The position numbers were made by a program, and so were the translations under genes. Under the pieces are notes generated by a model. It was given only the letters and a program-made list of their open reading frames with translations, did no database searches and had not been told where the DNA came from. Of a DNA stretch of 8,891 bases, positions 1 through 6,760 are shown in pieces. Each line of letters starts with the position of its first letter. Position 1 is the stretch's first letter. The DNA comes from Verrucomicrobiales bacterium (lineage in GTDB: Bacteria; Verrucomicrobiota; Verrucomicrobiia; Verrucomicrobiales; DEV007): the NCBI GenBank assembly GCA_023253615.1, contig JALRFZ010000751.1, forward strand, positions 1-8,891, in the 5' to 3' direction.

Positions 1-96
1 CCTGGTAATGGGCGAGGTAGCGCCCGTCCCACTCGTAGAGGCGTCTGCCCTGGTAATGGGCGAGGTGGCGGCCGTCCCACTCGTAGAGGCGTCTGC
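1..96. repeat. Two tandem copies of a 48-bp coding repeat
   Basis: Bases 1-48 and 49-96 are the same 48-mer with only two differences, at repeat positions 19 (a/g) and 23 (c/g). A third copy seems to begin at 97 but matches for only about 7 bases (CCTGGTA). The unit is a multiple of three and lies in frame in the minus-strand gene starting at 199, encoding one 16-residue repeat each. Read on the coding strand, the first difference changes Tyr to His and the second is silent in a Gly codon. Near identity at DNA level suggests recent duplication or gene conversion of the unit. The array may continue past the window edge. Confidence 0.93.
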
Positions 97-199
97 CCTG
101 GTAGGCGCTGATCGTGCAATCGGCGGCGTGCGCGTCCGGACTGGCGGTGAGCAGGATCGAGGCGAGGGCGGCGACGAGCGAGAACGGCGTTGTTTTCAT
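1..199 (-). CDS. Secreted protein with tandem YEWDG repeats (partial, N-terminal end only)
   Basis: The ATG is at 199-197 and the frame stays open to the window edge, giving 66 codons of an unfinished gene. Residues 1-25 look like a Sec signal peptide: MKTT, then a hydrophobic core (FSLVAALASILLTA), then a likely signal peptidase I site after A-H-A (residues 23-25). The mature part begins ADCTISAYQ and passes at once into 16-residue repeats of the form GRRLYEWDGRxLAHYQ, where x is His in the first copy and Tyr in the second; more may follow outside the window. Such aromatic- and Gly-Asp-rich short repeats suggest a beta-structured extracytoplasmic protein. They recall the '4-fold beta-flower' type of repeat, but this is memory-based and uncertain. 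No Shine-Dalgarno sequence precedes the start (GCCCGCCCCGATTCCCC). The first 438 bases upstream lack another convincing gene, so it probably has its own promoter. Function unknown. Confidence 0.8.
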   Translation of the reverse strand, partial: MKTTPFSLVAALASILLTASPDAHAADCTISAYQGRRLYEWDGRHLAHYQGRRLYEWDGRYLAHYQ

Positions 200-637
200 G
201 GGGAATCGGGGCGGGCAGGAGAGCCCCCCGAGGAGGCGGACGAAGAGAGGGGGACGGTTATGCGGTCTTTTACGGCCGGGCGTCGCTGCGGGAGATCGTA
301 ACGAAGTTCATTATCGGAACCGCGTTGCCCTATCCTGCCGATCAACTGTGGCGGGTGGAGGCAACGGCGGCATCCTGCCCGACTTCGAAGGTCGATTTTG
401 GAACCTGAATTTTTTGTATTTCTTCGTTTCCATGGCGATTCAGAGTCTGGTGTTGCAGGGCCCACCCGGTTTCCGAACCCGGAGACCTGCTCGCCCGAAG
501 AGTCGTCGTTTCCGCTTCACTTTGAGGATCCGATTTCATTCACATCCTCCGACCCTCTCCGGCCAGGCCTTTTGTCGTTGCCCACCGGGATCGGGGGGCG
601 GCTGCCCGCGAGCTTTCCCGAGCAGGAGGTCCCTTTT
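200..637. other. 438-bp intergenic region between addA and the repeat protein gene
   Basis: This stretch separates the addA stop (TAG at 640-638) from the secreted repeat-protein start at 199. No known RNA gene, no mobile-element end and no clear rho-independent terminator was seen: the only GC hairpin near the addA end (GGGC/GCCC at 596-607) is 4 bp long and lacks a T-run. An A-rich patch on the minus strand near 405-425 and a GATAAT hexamer at 315-310 could belong to a promoter for the downstream gene, but no convincing -35/-10 pair at standard spacing was found. The region must hold the promoter of the repeat-protein gene unless that gene is co-transcribed with addAB. Confidence 0.5.
342..539 (-). 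CDS. Possible small protein of 65 residues, unrecognised
   Basis: A 65-codon frame starts with ATG at 539-537 and ends with TGA at 344-342, lying 98 bases downstream of addA. Its one positive sign is a clean Shine-Dalgarno-like GGAGG (bases 550-546) six nucleotides before the ATG, better than that of any other gene in this window. The translation is hydrophilic, rich in Ser, Thr, Glu and Arg, with no membrane segment, signal peptide or motif that I recognise. Other frames in the same stretch are also open because of GC-rich composition, so chance is a serious alternative. Listed only because of the ribosome-binding site. Confidence 0.2.
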   Translation of the reverse strand: MKSDPQSEAETTTLRASRSPGSETGWALQHQTLNRHGNEEIQKIQVPKSTFEVGQDAAVASTRHS

Positions 638-3600
638 CTACGGCCGCGGGACTCTGATGCGAACGGGCTCGGCGCTGACCCTGTCCGGTGAAATTCCCAA
701 GAGGAGCGAGGCAGCCTTGATATAAGCGTCCAGCTGGTCTCCGTATCGTTCGTGCAGGTCGACATTTCCCTTGTCGGTCTTGAAATCGTAGATCCGCGCG
801 GACACCGGCCTGCCTTCCGGGCCGGTCTCGATGTGAACACGGTCGAAGATGCCGCTGGCGGCTCTTCCATCGACTTCGACATCGAAGGCTCTTTCGCGCC
901 AGACGGTGAAGCTTTCACCGGGCTTCCGCAGAATCTTCGCCTGATCGCTGGCGAGAAATTCGCGCACGAGCCCCGCTCCCTCCTTGGTGGCGCCTGCGTA
1001 ATCAGGTTCGTCACCCAGCCATTCGACCTGTGCCAACAGTTCATGCACCTCGGTGCCGAGGTGACGCGCTTCCCCTCCGCCAAGGATGAGCCCCGCGGGG
1101 ACGTCTTCACCCTCATGGGAGGAAGGAGAGAAATCCTGAAGTTTGCGATCCGACCTCTTGAGCCTGGTTCCGAGAATCCCGATTCGCTCGAGGTCTTTTT
1201 GCTTGTGGGCGTGATACCAATTTGGATCGCCCAAGCTACGGTTATACCGATCATCTCCATCACCTTTGGGGAAAAATTCGTCGAGCCATCGACCGGCGTT
1301 CTTGATGTCTTTTAACGGTGCTCTCAGGCAATAGAGCGCGTGTTTCGCGCGGGTCATGGCGACATAGAGCAGACAAAGATTTTCATAGGCCTGCCTGGAG
1401 CGAAGGTGTTCCCGGGCCGAGTCAAGGGTCGGGTCGGCTGCGCAAATCTCACGAGAGGGCAACGACAGTCCCCACTGGACTTCGCCATTCTCATCCCGAT
1501 GCAAGGCAATACCGGAAGTATCGCGGAATTCGGAGAGCCCCTTGCCGTCCAGTTCGGGCAGAATGACCATGTCCATGCCGAGACCTTTGGAGAAGTGCGT
1601 GGTCATGACGCGGACCACGCCGGGTTTTTCACTCTCCTGCTCGACGCGATGGTCGACGAATTCGACAAAAGCACCGAGACCCTCGCCGGGTTTTTTTTGC
1701 GAATCGTAATCGGAGGCCGCCCCGATGAAGGCTTCGACCTTCGTGGCATCGACCAGCGATTTTCGCACGGCTTCGCGCACCCAATCCGACAAGGTCTTGG
1801 CTAGGCCCGCTTCGGCGATCAGTCCGAGTGCCCTGGTATGGAAGGCCGTCGTGTTGTCTGCCGCCAGGAAGCCGAAAGGCGAGGCCATAAAATGCGCCTC
1901 GGCAATCCGGTCGCTCGGAGAAGCGATAAACTTGACGAGGGCGAACAGGGCCAGCCCCTCGGGCGACTTGAGGCACGGGTTCACGCGACCCTCGGCCGCC
2001 ACCGGGATGGCGTCCTTCTGTCCGCGAAGGAGGGCGACGTAGTGGTCCAGTCTCCTGCGGGTGCGGACGATGATGGCGCAATTGATGCCGCGTGCGACCG
2101 GATCGACTTCCCGGATGATGTCGAGCACGGCTTGATCAAGCGCTGCTTGGGCTCCCTCAGCCCCGTCATCTTTGTCGGACTTGAGTGTCCTGAGTTGGGC
2201 AAACCCTTTGCCGCGCACTTCCTTGCGCTCCTCGTGCTTCACCCAAGCCTTGCGCCAGTTGGCAACCATCTGCTGCGGAAGTTCAAAATCCGGAGCGTTT
2301 TCGAGCCGGTCGGTGGCGAAGACCTCGTTGATGACCCTGACGATGTTTTCGTCCGACCGCCAAGACTTGGGCAGATCCTTCCGGGTGATCTCGACCCCCC
2401 GGTTGACTTTGAAGTGTTCATGGACTTGATCGAAGAGCTCGAAGTCGCCGCCGCGCCAGCCGTAAATGGCCTGCTTGGTGTCGCCCACGTAAAAGAAGCT
2501 CCGGCCGTCTTCCTCGCAGACGACATTGTCGACCAGTGGCAGCATGATGCGCCACTGCAAGCGGCTGGTGTCCTGGAATTCGTCGAGCAACCAGTGGTTG
2601 TATCGGCTGTCCAACCGATACTCGATGTGGCTGTGCTCGACCTTCTTTTGGTGAAGCGCCAAAAGCATGGCCTGGTCCGAGAAGGTGAGTTTTCCAGCCT
2701 CGCGGACGGAACGCTTGTAGATTTTCTCGTAGTCCTCCAGCAACTTGTAGAGTGCTTCGGATGAGCCCATTCTGCTCAGCAGTTCCAGCTTGACGATCGA
2801 TTGGAAGAGGTTGTCCCGAAGTGTTCGCAAACCATCGCGAAGAAAAAGACTCTTGCGAGCTCCTCTCCCGCCGAGAGGGATGTAGTCTTCGTCTGCGTCT
2901 CCTTTTCCGAGACCGGCATCGGTGAGCTTTTTGAGGAAAGCGGTCAGAGGCTTGCTCATGCGCTTGGGGGGACGATGATTGATTGCCTCCTCTATCCACC
3001 CTTCGAGAGTGGTTTTGGCCTCGTTCTCTAGTTGGGTGTTCGTCCGCAGGGCCTCTCTGTGGAATTTTTCGGCTGCCGACTTCACGTCCTCCGCCACGAG
3101 GATCGCCGATCCCCGGGGCCAAATGGCATCGGGTTTTCCCCATGAGCGCTCCTTGGATGTTTCGATGAACTTCTCCTGCAGAGAGAAAGCAGCGGCGGAA
3201 ATATTTTTGAGGGCCGACTGGTCAGCGCGGGCGCGGCTTTGCTGGCGCAGGGTCTCGATGAATTCGTCCAATCCCTTCTTCTCGGTTGCGTCGGCGAACA
3301 CCTGGTCCAGCGTGCGTCGCTGGATCTCCTCCTTGTCGGCGTCATCGAGCAGTTCGACCTCCTTGGACAAACCCAGCTCGAACGGGAAGGCGCGGACGAT
3401 ACGCCCGAAATACTGGTCGAGCGTCCCCATGGAGAGACGCGGGAGCGCTTGCACCAAGGCGCGCAGCAACTTGGTGCATCCCTCGGCATCGATCGGCTTG
3501 CAGTCTGTGCCCAAATCCTTGCGCAAATTTTCCAGTTCGTTCGGATCGGTGGCCGCTTTGGACAGACGATCGAAAAGCTTCTGTAGGAATTCGGCTGCGG

Positions 3601-3751
3601 CGGCACGCGTGAAGGTCAGGGCGAGGATCTCCTCCGGTTTGGCGTCCCGTTGGAGCAACTGGATGCAGCGCGTCACCAAAGCGTGCGTCTTGCCGCTGCC
3701 CGCGTTGGCGACAATCATCAGGTTCTGGCGGTAGGCGTTGTCGTCAGGCAT
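638..3751 (-). CDS. addA: AddA-like ATP-dependent helicase-nuclease (UvrD/RecB family)
   Basis: This 1037-residue protein is a superfamily 1A helicase with a C-terminal RecB-type nuclease, the motor subunit of an AddAB-type double-strand-end resection enzyme. Helicase motifs in order: Walker A ANAGSGKT (15-22), motif Ia ALTFTRAAAAEF (44-55), Walker B DEFQDT (390-395), motif III YVGDTKQAIYGWRG (421-434), motif IV SWRSDENI (463-470), motif V THFSKGLGMDMVIL (718-731) and motif VI LLYVAMTRAKHAL (794-806). Nuclease residues: GTEVHELL (His903), GIFDR (Asp970), YDFKTDK (Asp989, Lys991) and QLDAY (1006-1010), so the site looks complete. The ATG lies inside the end of the AddB-like gene (8-bp overlap), implying translational coupling. 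An in-frame TGA at 3763-3761 rules out an earlier start, so the usual Q-motif before Walker A is absent. Expected role: unwinding and trimming broken DNA ends with AddB before RecA loading. The helicase-nuclease call is firm; the name AddA rests mainly on the AddB-like neighbour. Confidence 0.92.
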   Translation of the reverse strand: MPDDNAYRQNLMIVANAGSGKTHALVTRCIQLLQRDAKPEEILALTFTRAAAAEFLQKLFDRLSKAATDPNELENLRKDLGTDCKPIDAEGCTKLLRALVQALPRLSMGTLDQYFGRIVRAFPFELGLSKEVELLDDADKEEIQRRTLDQVFADATEKKGLDEFIETLRQQSRARADQSALKNISAAAFSLQEKFIETSKERSWGKPDAIWPRGSAILVAEDVKSAAEKFHREALRTNTQLENEAKTTLEGWIEEAINHRPPKRMSKPLTAFLKKLTDAGLGKGDADEDYIPLGGRGARKSLFLRDGLRTLRDNLFQSIVKLELLSRMGSSEALYKLLEDYEKIYKRSVREAGKLTFSDQAMLLALHQKKVEHSHIEYRLDSRYNHWLLDEFQDTSRLQWRIMLPLVDNVVCEEDGRSFFYVGDTKQAIYGWRGGDFELFDQVHEHFKVNRGVEITRKDLPKSWRSDENIVRVINEVFATDRLENAPDFELPQQMVANWRKAWVKHEERKEVRGKGFAQLRTLKSDKDDGAEGAQAALDQAVLDIIREVDPVARGINCAIIVRTRRRLDHYVALLRGQKDAIPVAAEGRVNPCLKSPEGLALFALVKFIASPSDRIAEAHFMASPFGFLAADNTTAFHTRALGLIAEAGLAKTLSDWVREAVRKSLVDATKVEAFIGAASDYDSQKKPGEGLGAFVEFVDHRVEQESEKPGVVRVMTTHFSKGLGMDMVILPELDGKGLSEFRDTSGIALHRDENGEVQWGLSLPSREICAADPTLDSAREHLRSRQAYENLCLLYVAMTRAKHALYCLRAPLKDIKNAGRWLDEFFPKGDGDDRYNRSLGDPNWYHAHKQKDLERIGILGTRLKRSDRKLQDFSPSSHEGEDVPAGLILGGGEARHLGTEVHELLAQVEWLGDEPDYAGATKEGAGLVREFLASDQAKILRKPGESFTVWRERAFDVEVDGRAASGIFDRVHIETGPEGRPVSARIYDFKTDKGNVDLHERYGDQLDAYIKAASLLLGISPDRVSAEPVRIRVPRP

Positions 3752-6587
3752 GAGTCGAATTCAGGTTGCCGTTGAGCATGTGGATCGATTCATCATCGAT
3801 CAGCTTTTGCGGATCCTCCTGCATGAACCAGTCCTCAAAGTCGTCGAAATCGACTTCAGCAGACGGTGACGGGGGCCAAAAGTGTCCGCCCTTCACCAAT
3901 CGTGTGATGCGATCGGCGCATTGTTCCGCCGAGGCTTGCATTTCCTCGGTCAGTTCGAAGATTTGCGGGGCTTTCTCGGGGGCCTCACCGTCGGGCGGGA
4001 GAAGGAAGTAGCCGACTTCCACGCCCTTCTTGGCGTGCTCGGGCCAGATCTGCCGGGCCAACCACGCATAGAGAGGCAGTTGCAGTTCGGTCCACGAGCG
4101 CGGTTGAGGCGTTCCCTTCTTGGTAAAGATATCCAGATCCGCTTCCGGAAGATGCTTTCTCTCTCGCTGCGGCCCAAGGTGTGTCTTAGAAGGATTCTTC
4201 GGCTGAGAGTAAGTCTTGTAGTCGAGGATCCGCAGCCCCTTCTCGGGATGCATATCGATGCGGTCCATTGTGCCCGTGATGGCTAAATCCCCGAGCACGC
4301 GTTGGTCTTCCAGGACGACCTTGGATTCCGCGTCGAGTGTCGACCACCCTTCGGCCCGGATGGCTGCTTCCATCTCGGCAGCGGCAACAAGCCGTGCCCG
4401 CATGTTCTCGATCTGAACCTGAACGACAGGACTCGGCTTCTCGCCATAGAAACTCGGCGCGACAGCATCGAGCAGATCGGAAAGATTGCGGGCAATTTCA
4501 TCGGCATCTCGCAAATGGGCAAGCGACGTGTCCAACGCGAATTTCTCCAGAACTTTGTGCATCACCGTGCCGAAGTCCGTGGCCGGAATTTCCCGGGCAT
4601 CGGGATCCACCTTGCGCAGGCCCAGAATCGTCCCGAGGTAAAAGCGCAGGGGGCATTCGAGATAGTTCTTGAACGCGGTCACACGGATCGACTCGGGCGG
4701 CCACTGCCTTTCGTTTGGTCTTGGGATGCTGAGCTTGTGAGTAACTTCATTCTTGTCCAAGCGCTCCGAGCGCGGCGCGGGCCTGAGAAGCAACCCGGAT
4801 CGTTCCGGCAACTCGTTGTCGTCGCAGCCGAAGAGGAGGCGCGAAGGACGGTTCGGCTCGCCCTGCGAACCCAGACGGGAGAAGCCAAGCCGCACCGCAC
4901 CGGCCGGACGCGAGGCGAGAATGCACGAGAGCAGGTAGGCATCGCGGGCGAGACGGCCATCCTGCGTGACGAGTCCAAGGTCTTTTCTTGCCTTATCGGG
5001 CAGGAAAGCGTCATCGTAGGTTCCCGACGGCAAGGCTCCCTCGCGGCAACCGGCCACAATCACCATCTGCGCGGAGCTCCAGGGCGCCTCGAGCCATCCC
5101 TGCACCTCGATCGCTCCGGAAGAAGCCCGCGGGAAGATGCGTTTTCGCTTGATATCGGCTTTCGAGGCCGCCTCACGCATTGGCGGCGGCAACCGGGCAA
5201 GAAGTGCCGAGTTTTCGAATTGTCCCTCTGCCTCGGCCACGGCGGCCAGCTCCTTGGCGGCAATGGAACCTGCTTCCACCGAGCCGCGATGTCTGTTCAC
5301 TTCCGCAAGCATCGCGTAGCCGCCCAACTTTTTGTCGAGAAGTTTTCGAGCCGTTCCGATCAGGACGTTCTGCGCTTGAAATTCGAGCGAAAGCGGCTTG
5401 TCCGTCGGCCGCTCCGCATGCTGTAGCCAACTTGCGGCGGCCTCGACCGTCGCGCACAGGCGCTGGCCGATCAGCCGATCGCAGGCTTCGAGCGCGCTTT
5501 TTGCCTGAAGGGCGTTCGCATCTTTTGCGACATCGACAAAAAAGGAGAGAAAGTGCGGCTTCTGGAGAAGAACGCGGAGGTCGCGCAGGCGGTGGCTGCG
5601 GGCGAAATCAGGCCAACCGAGCAGAATCTCGGCCGACTCGGTCAGCGCCAGGGCGCGTCCCTCGGGCAGGTAGGCATCCACATCGCGCCGCTCTATTTCT
5701 CGGGCGAGGGCCGTGGCCGACTCCGTTGCGGCGGCAAAAACATCGAACCCGGCATTGGTCCCGCCGGCCACGAGGTCTAGTAACAGCCCGGCTTCGGTCG
5801 GAGGATCATTGGCTGCAACGATCGAGTCCCGTTCGACGCGGGGTGTATGGTTCTTCCACCACCCGATATCCGGACGACCAACGGCATCGAGGTGCTTGGC
5901 ATGGTCAGCCGGGCTCCAGGCCAGCACCGTCACGTCGATTCCCTGGTTTTCCAGCGATTGCAGATAGGCCTCCACAACCGGGGCCAGGTCGGGAATGCAG
6001 GCGACGACGACTCGCTTGAGTTCTGCGGGGACGAACGGGCTTTTCGACTGTTCGATCCGCACATCGTTGGAATCGCGCAGGCCGTGCCCGGACAGAAACG
6101 CGAGATATTCGGCGTAAAGTTTGCCGAAATCCCTCCAGCGAACCGTGTCGTCGGACAGCTCGGAGAGCAACTGCGGCGAAGCTGGATCGAGGCCGGCTTC
6201 CGCAAGCTGGTCGCAGACTCCGCAAAGACGCCCCGCCACCCCGAACCGTTCGTCCGGCGAATCGAGCGAAACAATCACGGGAACAACCGCGGCGAACCTT
6301 TGGCGATCGCCCTGATTGAGTCGTGTGGCCCAAGCCGCCTCGCGTTCCAGGCGACTGGCCACGGGAAGATGTTTCGGCACCAAGGCATCCATCGGCAGAC
6401 GAAACTGCGCGGAGAGAACCCCCTTCTTGCCAAGCTCGCGCCGGATGCCCCGGCCGGCCCCGGCGGTGGGGATGAGAACGAGCGTGTCGCCCAGATCGAT
6501 GGGGCTGCCCTCGCGCCCGCGCAGCAAGAATGCCGCAACCTGTGCGGCAAGAGGGGCTTTTCCAGTGAGGGTGACCAAGGGCTTCAA
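3744..6587 (-). CDS. addB: AddB-like PD-(D/E)XK nuclease subunit
   Basis: This 947-residue protein is the probable partner of the helicase-nuclease encoded just downstream. The N-terminal two thirds resemble a degenerate helicase scaffold: LIPTAGAGRGIRREL (38-52) sits where Walker A would be but has no GKT/S, and VQGWLEAPWSSAQMVIVAGCREGALP-like sequence (495-520) followed by DDAFLPDKARKDLGL (525-539) is typical of AddB/RecC-like proteins. The C-terminal nuclease has FGTVMHKVL (His677), GTMDRID (Asp775), ILDYKTY (Asp789, Lys791) and QLPLY (836-840). In canonical AddB four cysteines hold a 4Fe-4S cluster around this nuclease; here only the first (ECPLRFYL, Cys645) is seen and the C-terminal CxxC...C segment is replaced (901-921). 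The start is TTG at 6587-6585, the only usual start codon between an upstream in-frame TGA (6611-6609) and the conserved N-terminus. Its end overlaps addA by 8 bp. Family assignment is good; exact orthology to AddB is inferred. Confidence 0.88.
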   Translation of the reverse strand: MKPLVTLTGKAPLAAQVAAFLLRGREGSPIDLGDTLVLIPTAGAGRGIRRELGKKGVLSAQFRLPMDALVPKHLPVASRLEREAAWATRLNQGDRQRFAAVVPVIVSLDSPDERFGVAGRLCGVCDQLAEAGLDPASPQLLSELSDDTVRWRDFGKLYAEYLAFLSGHGLRDSNDVRIEQSKSPFVPAELKRVVVACIPDLAPVVEAYLQSLENQGIDVTVLAWSPADHAKHLDAVGRPDIGWWKNHTPRVERDSIVAANDPPTEAGLLLDLVAGGTNAGFDVFAAATESATALAREIERRDVDAYLPEGRALALTESAEILLGWPDFARSHRLRDLRVLLQKPHFLSFFVDVAKDANALQAKSALEACDRLIGQRLCATVEAAASWLQHAERPTDKPLSLEFQAQNVLIGTARKLLDKKLGGYAMLAEVNRHRGSVEAGSIAAKELAAVAEAEGQFENSALLARLPPPMREAASKADIKRKRIFPRASSGAIEVQGWLEAPWSSAQMVIVAGCREGALPSGTYDDAFLPDKARKDLGLVTQDGRLARDAYLLSCILASRPAGAVRLGFSRLGSQGEPNRPSRLLFGCDDNELPERSGLLLRPAPRSERLDKNEVTHKLSIPRPNERQWPPESIRVTAFKNYLECPLRFYLGTILGLRKVDPDAREIPATDFGTVMHKVLEKFALDTSLAHLRDADEIARNLSDLLDAVAPSFYGEKPSPVVQVQIENMRARLVAAAEMEAAIRAEGWSTLDAESKVVLEDQRVLGDLAITGTMDRIDMHPEKGLRILDYKTYSQPKNPSKTHLGPQRERKHLPEADLDIFTKKGTPQPRSWTELQLPLYAWLARQIWPEHAKKGVEVGYFLLPPDGEAPEKAPQIFELTEEMQASAEQCADRITRLVKGGHFWPPSPSAEVDFDDFEDWFMQEDPQKLIDDESIHMLNGNLNSTHA

Positions 6588-6609
6588 GGTTCCGGAAATG
6601 ATAGGAGTT

Positions 6610-6699
6610 CAACAGCAGATCACGTTCCCTGGCGAAGTCGAGGAAGGTCGAGGAAAGGAATACGAGGAAGGTCCGGTAGTTTGAGGCGGACTGTAGCAT
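6610..6699 (-). pseudogene. Fossil of a DUF4062-domain gene (N-terminal ~30 residues)
   Basis: In the 173-bp gap before addB, a frame starting with ATG at 6699-6697 reads MLQSASNYRTF, then LVFLSSTFLDFARERDLLL. The pattern [V/I]F[I/L/V]SSTF-x-D-[L/F]-x-x-ER-x-x-L is the signature opening of DUF4062, a domain often placed at the N-terminus of large multidomain proteins, including STAND-type NTPases. Position right after the start codon also fits that domain. The similarity stops near 6610, about 20 bases before the addB start, and the frame then runs out of phase through addB as a shadow. No DUF4062 continuation was seen in the other two frames. I infer a gene truncated by a deletion or rearrangement that placed addB here. 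Caution: three TTCCTCG repeats in the DNA (6640-6669) contribute several of the F, L and S residues, so chance resemblance cannot be excluded. Confidence 0.45.
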
Positions 6700-6760
6700 C
6701 CAATTAACTGGCTTGGCTACATCTTCGCTCTCTTGGGGATGGATAACCCGATGCTCCGGT

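Noticed and set aside
1..103. CRISPR-like array suggested by tandem 48-bp units
   Set aside because: The units are directly adjacent with no unique spacers and encode in-frame protein repeats behind a signal peptide.
440..500. tRNA-like sequence (CTCTGAATC resembling an anticodon loop, GGTTTCCGAACC resembling a T-arm)
   Set aside because: No acceptor stem, D-arm or properly paired anticodon stem can be drawn on either strand.
596..607. Hairpin GGGC/GCCC as a terminator for addA
   Set aside because: The stem has only 4 bp and no T-run follows on the minus strand, so it cannot be supported as a rho-independent terminator.
517..1263. Minus-strand open frame (248 codons) overlapping the 3' end of addA
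   Set aside because: It is out of frame with the RecB-type nuclease motifs located in the same DNA, and its Ser/Arg/Pro-rich translation looks like a shadow.
1838..2764. Long plus-strand open frame (308 codons) opposite the helicase gene
   Set aside because: It lies fully antisense to the helicase, whose motifs are unmistakable, and its Val/Leu/Asp-rich translation is the usual mirror of a GC-rich coding strand.
4302..5426. Long plus-strand open frame (374 codons) opposite the AddB-like gene
   Set aside because: Antisense shadow; Arg/Gly-rich translation without any domain, while the minus-strand frame carries complete nuclease motifs.
6639..6671. Three short direct repeats (cgaggaagg-like on the plus strand) as operator sites before addB
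   Set aside because: Spacing is irregular (10 and 14 bases) and the repeats are more simply explained as Phe/Leu/Ser codons of the DUF4062-like remnant.
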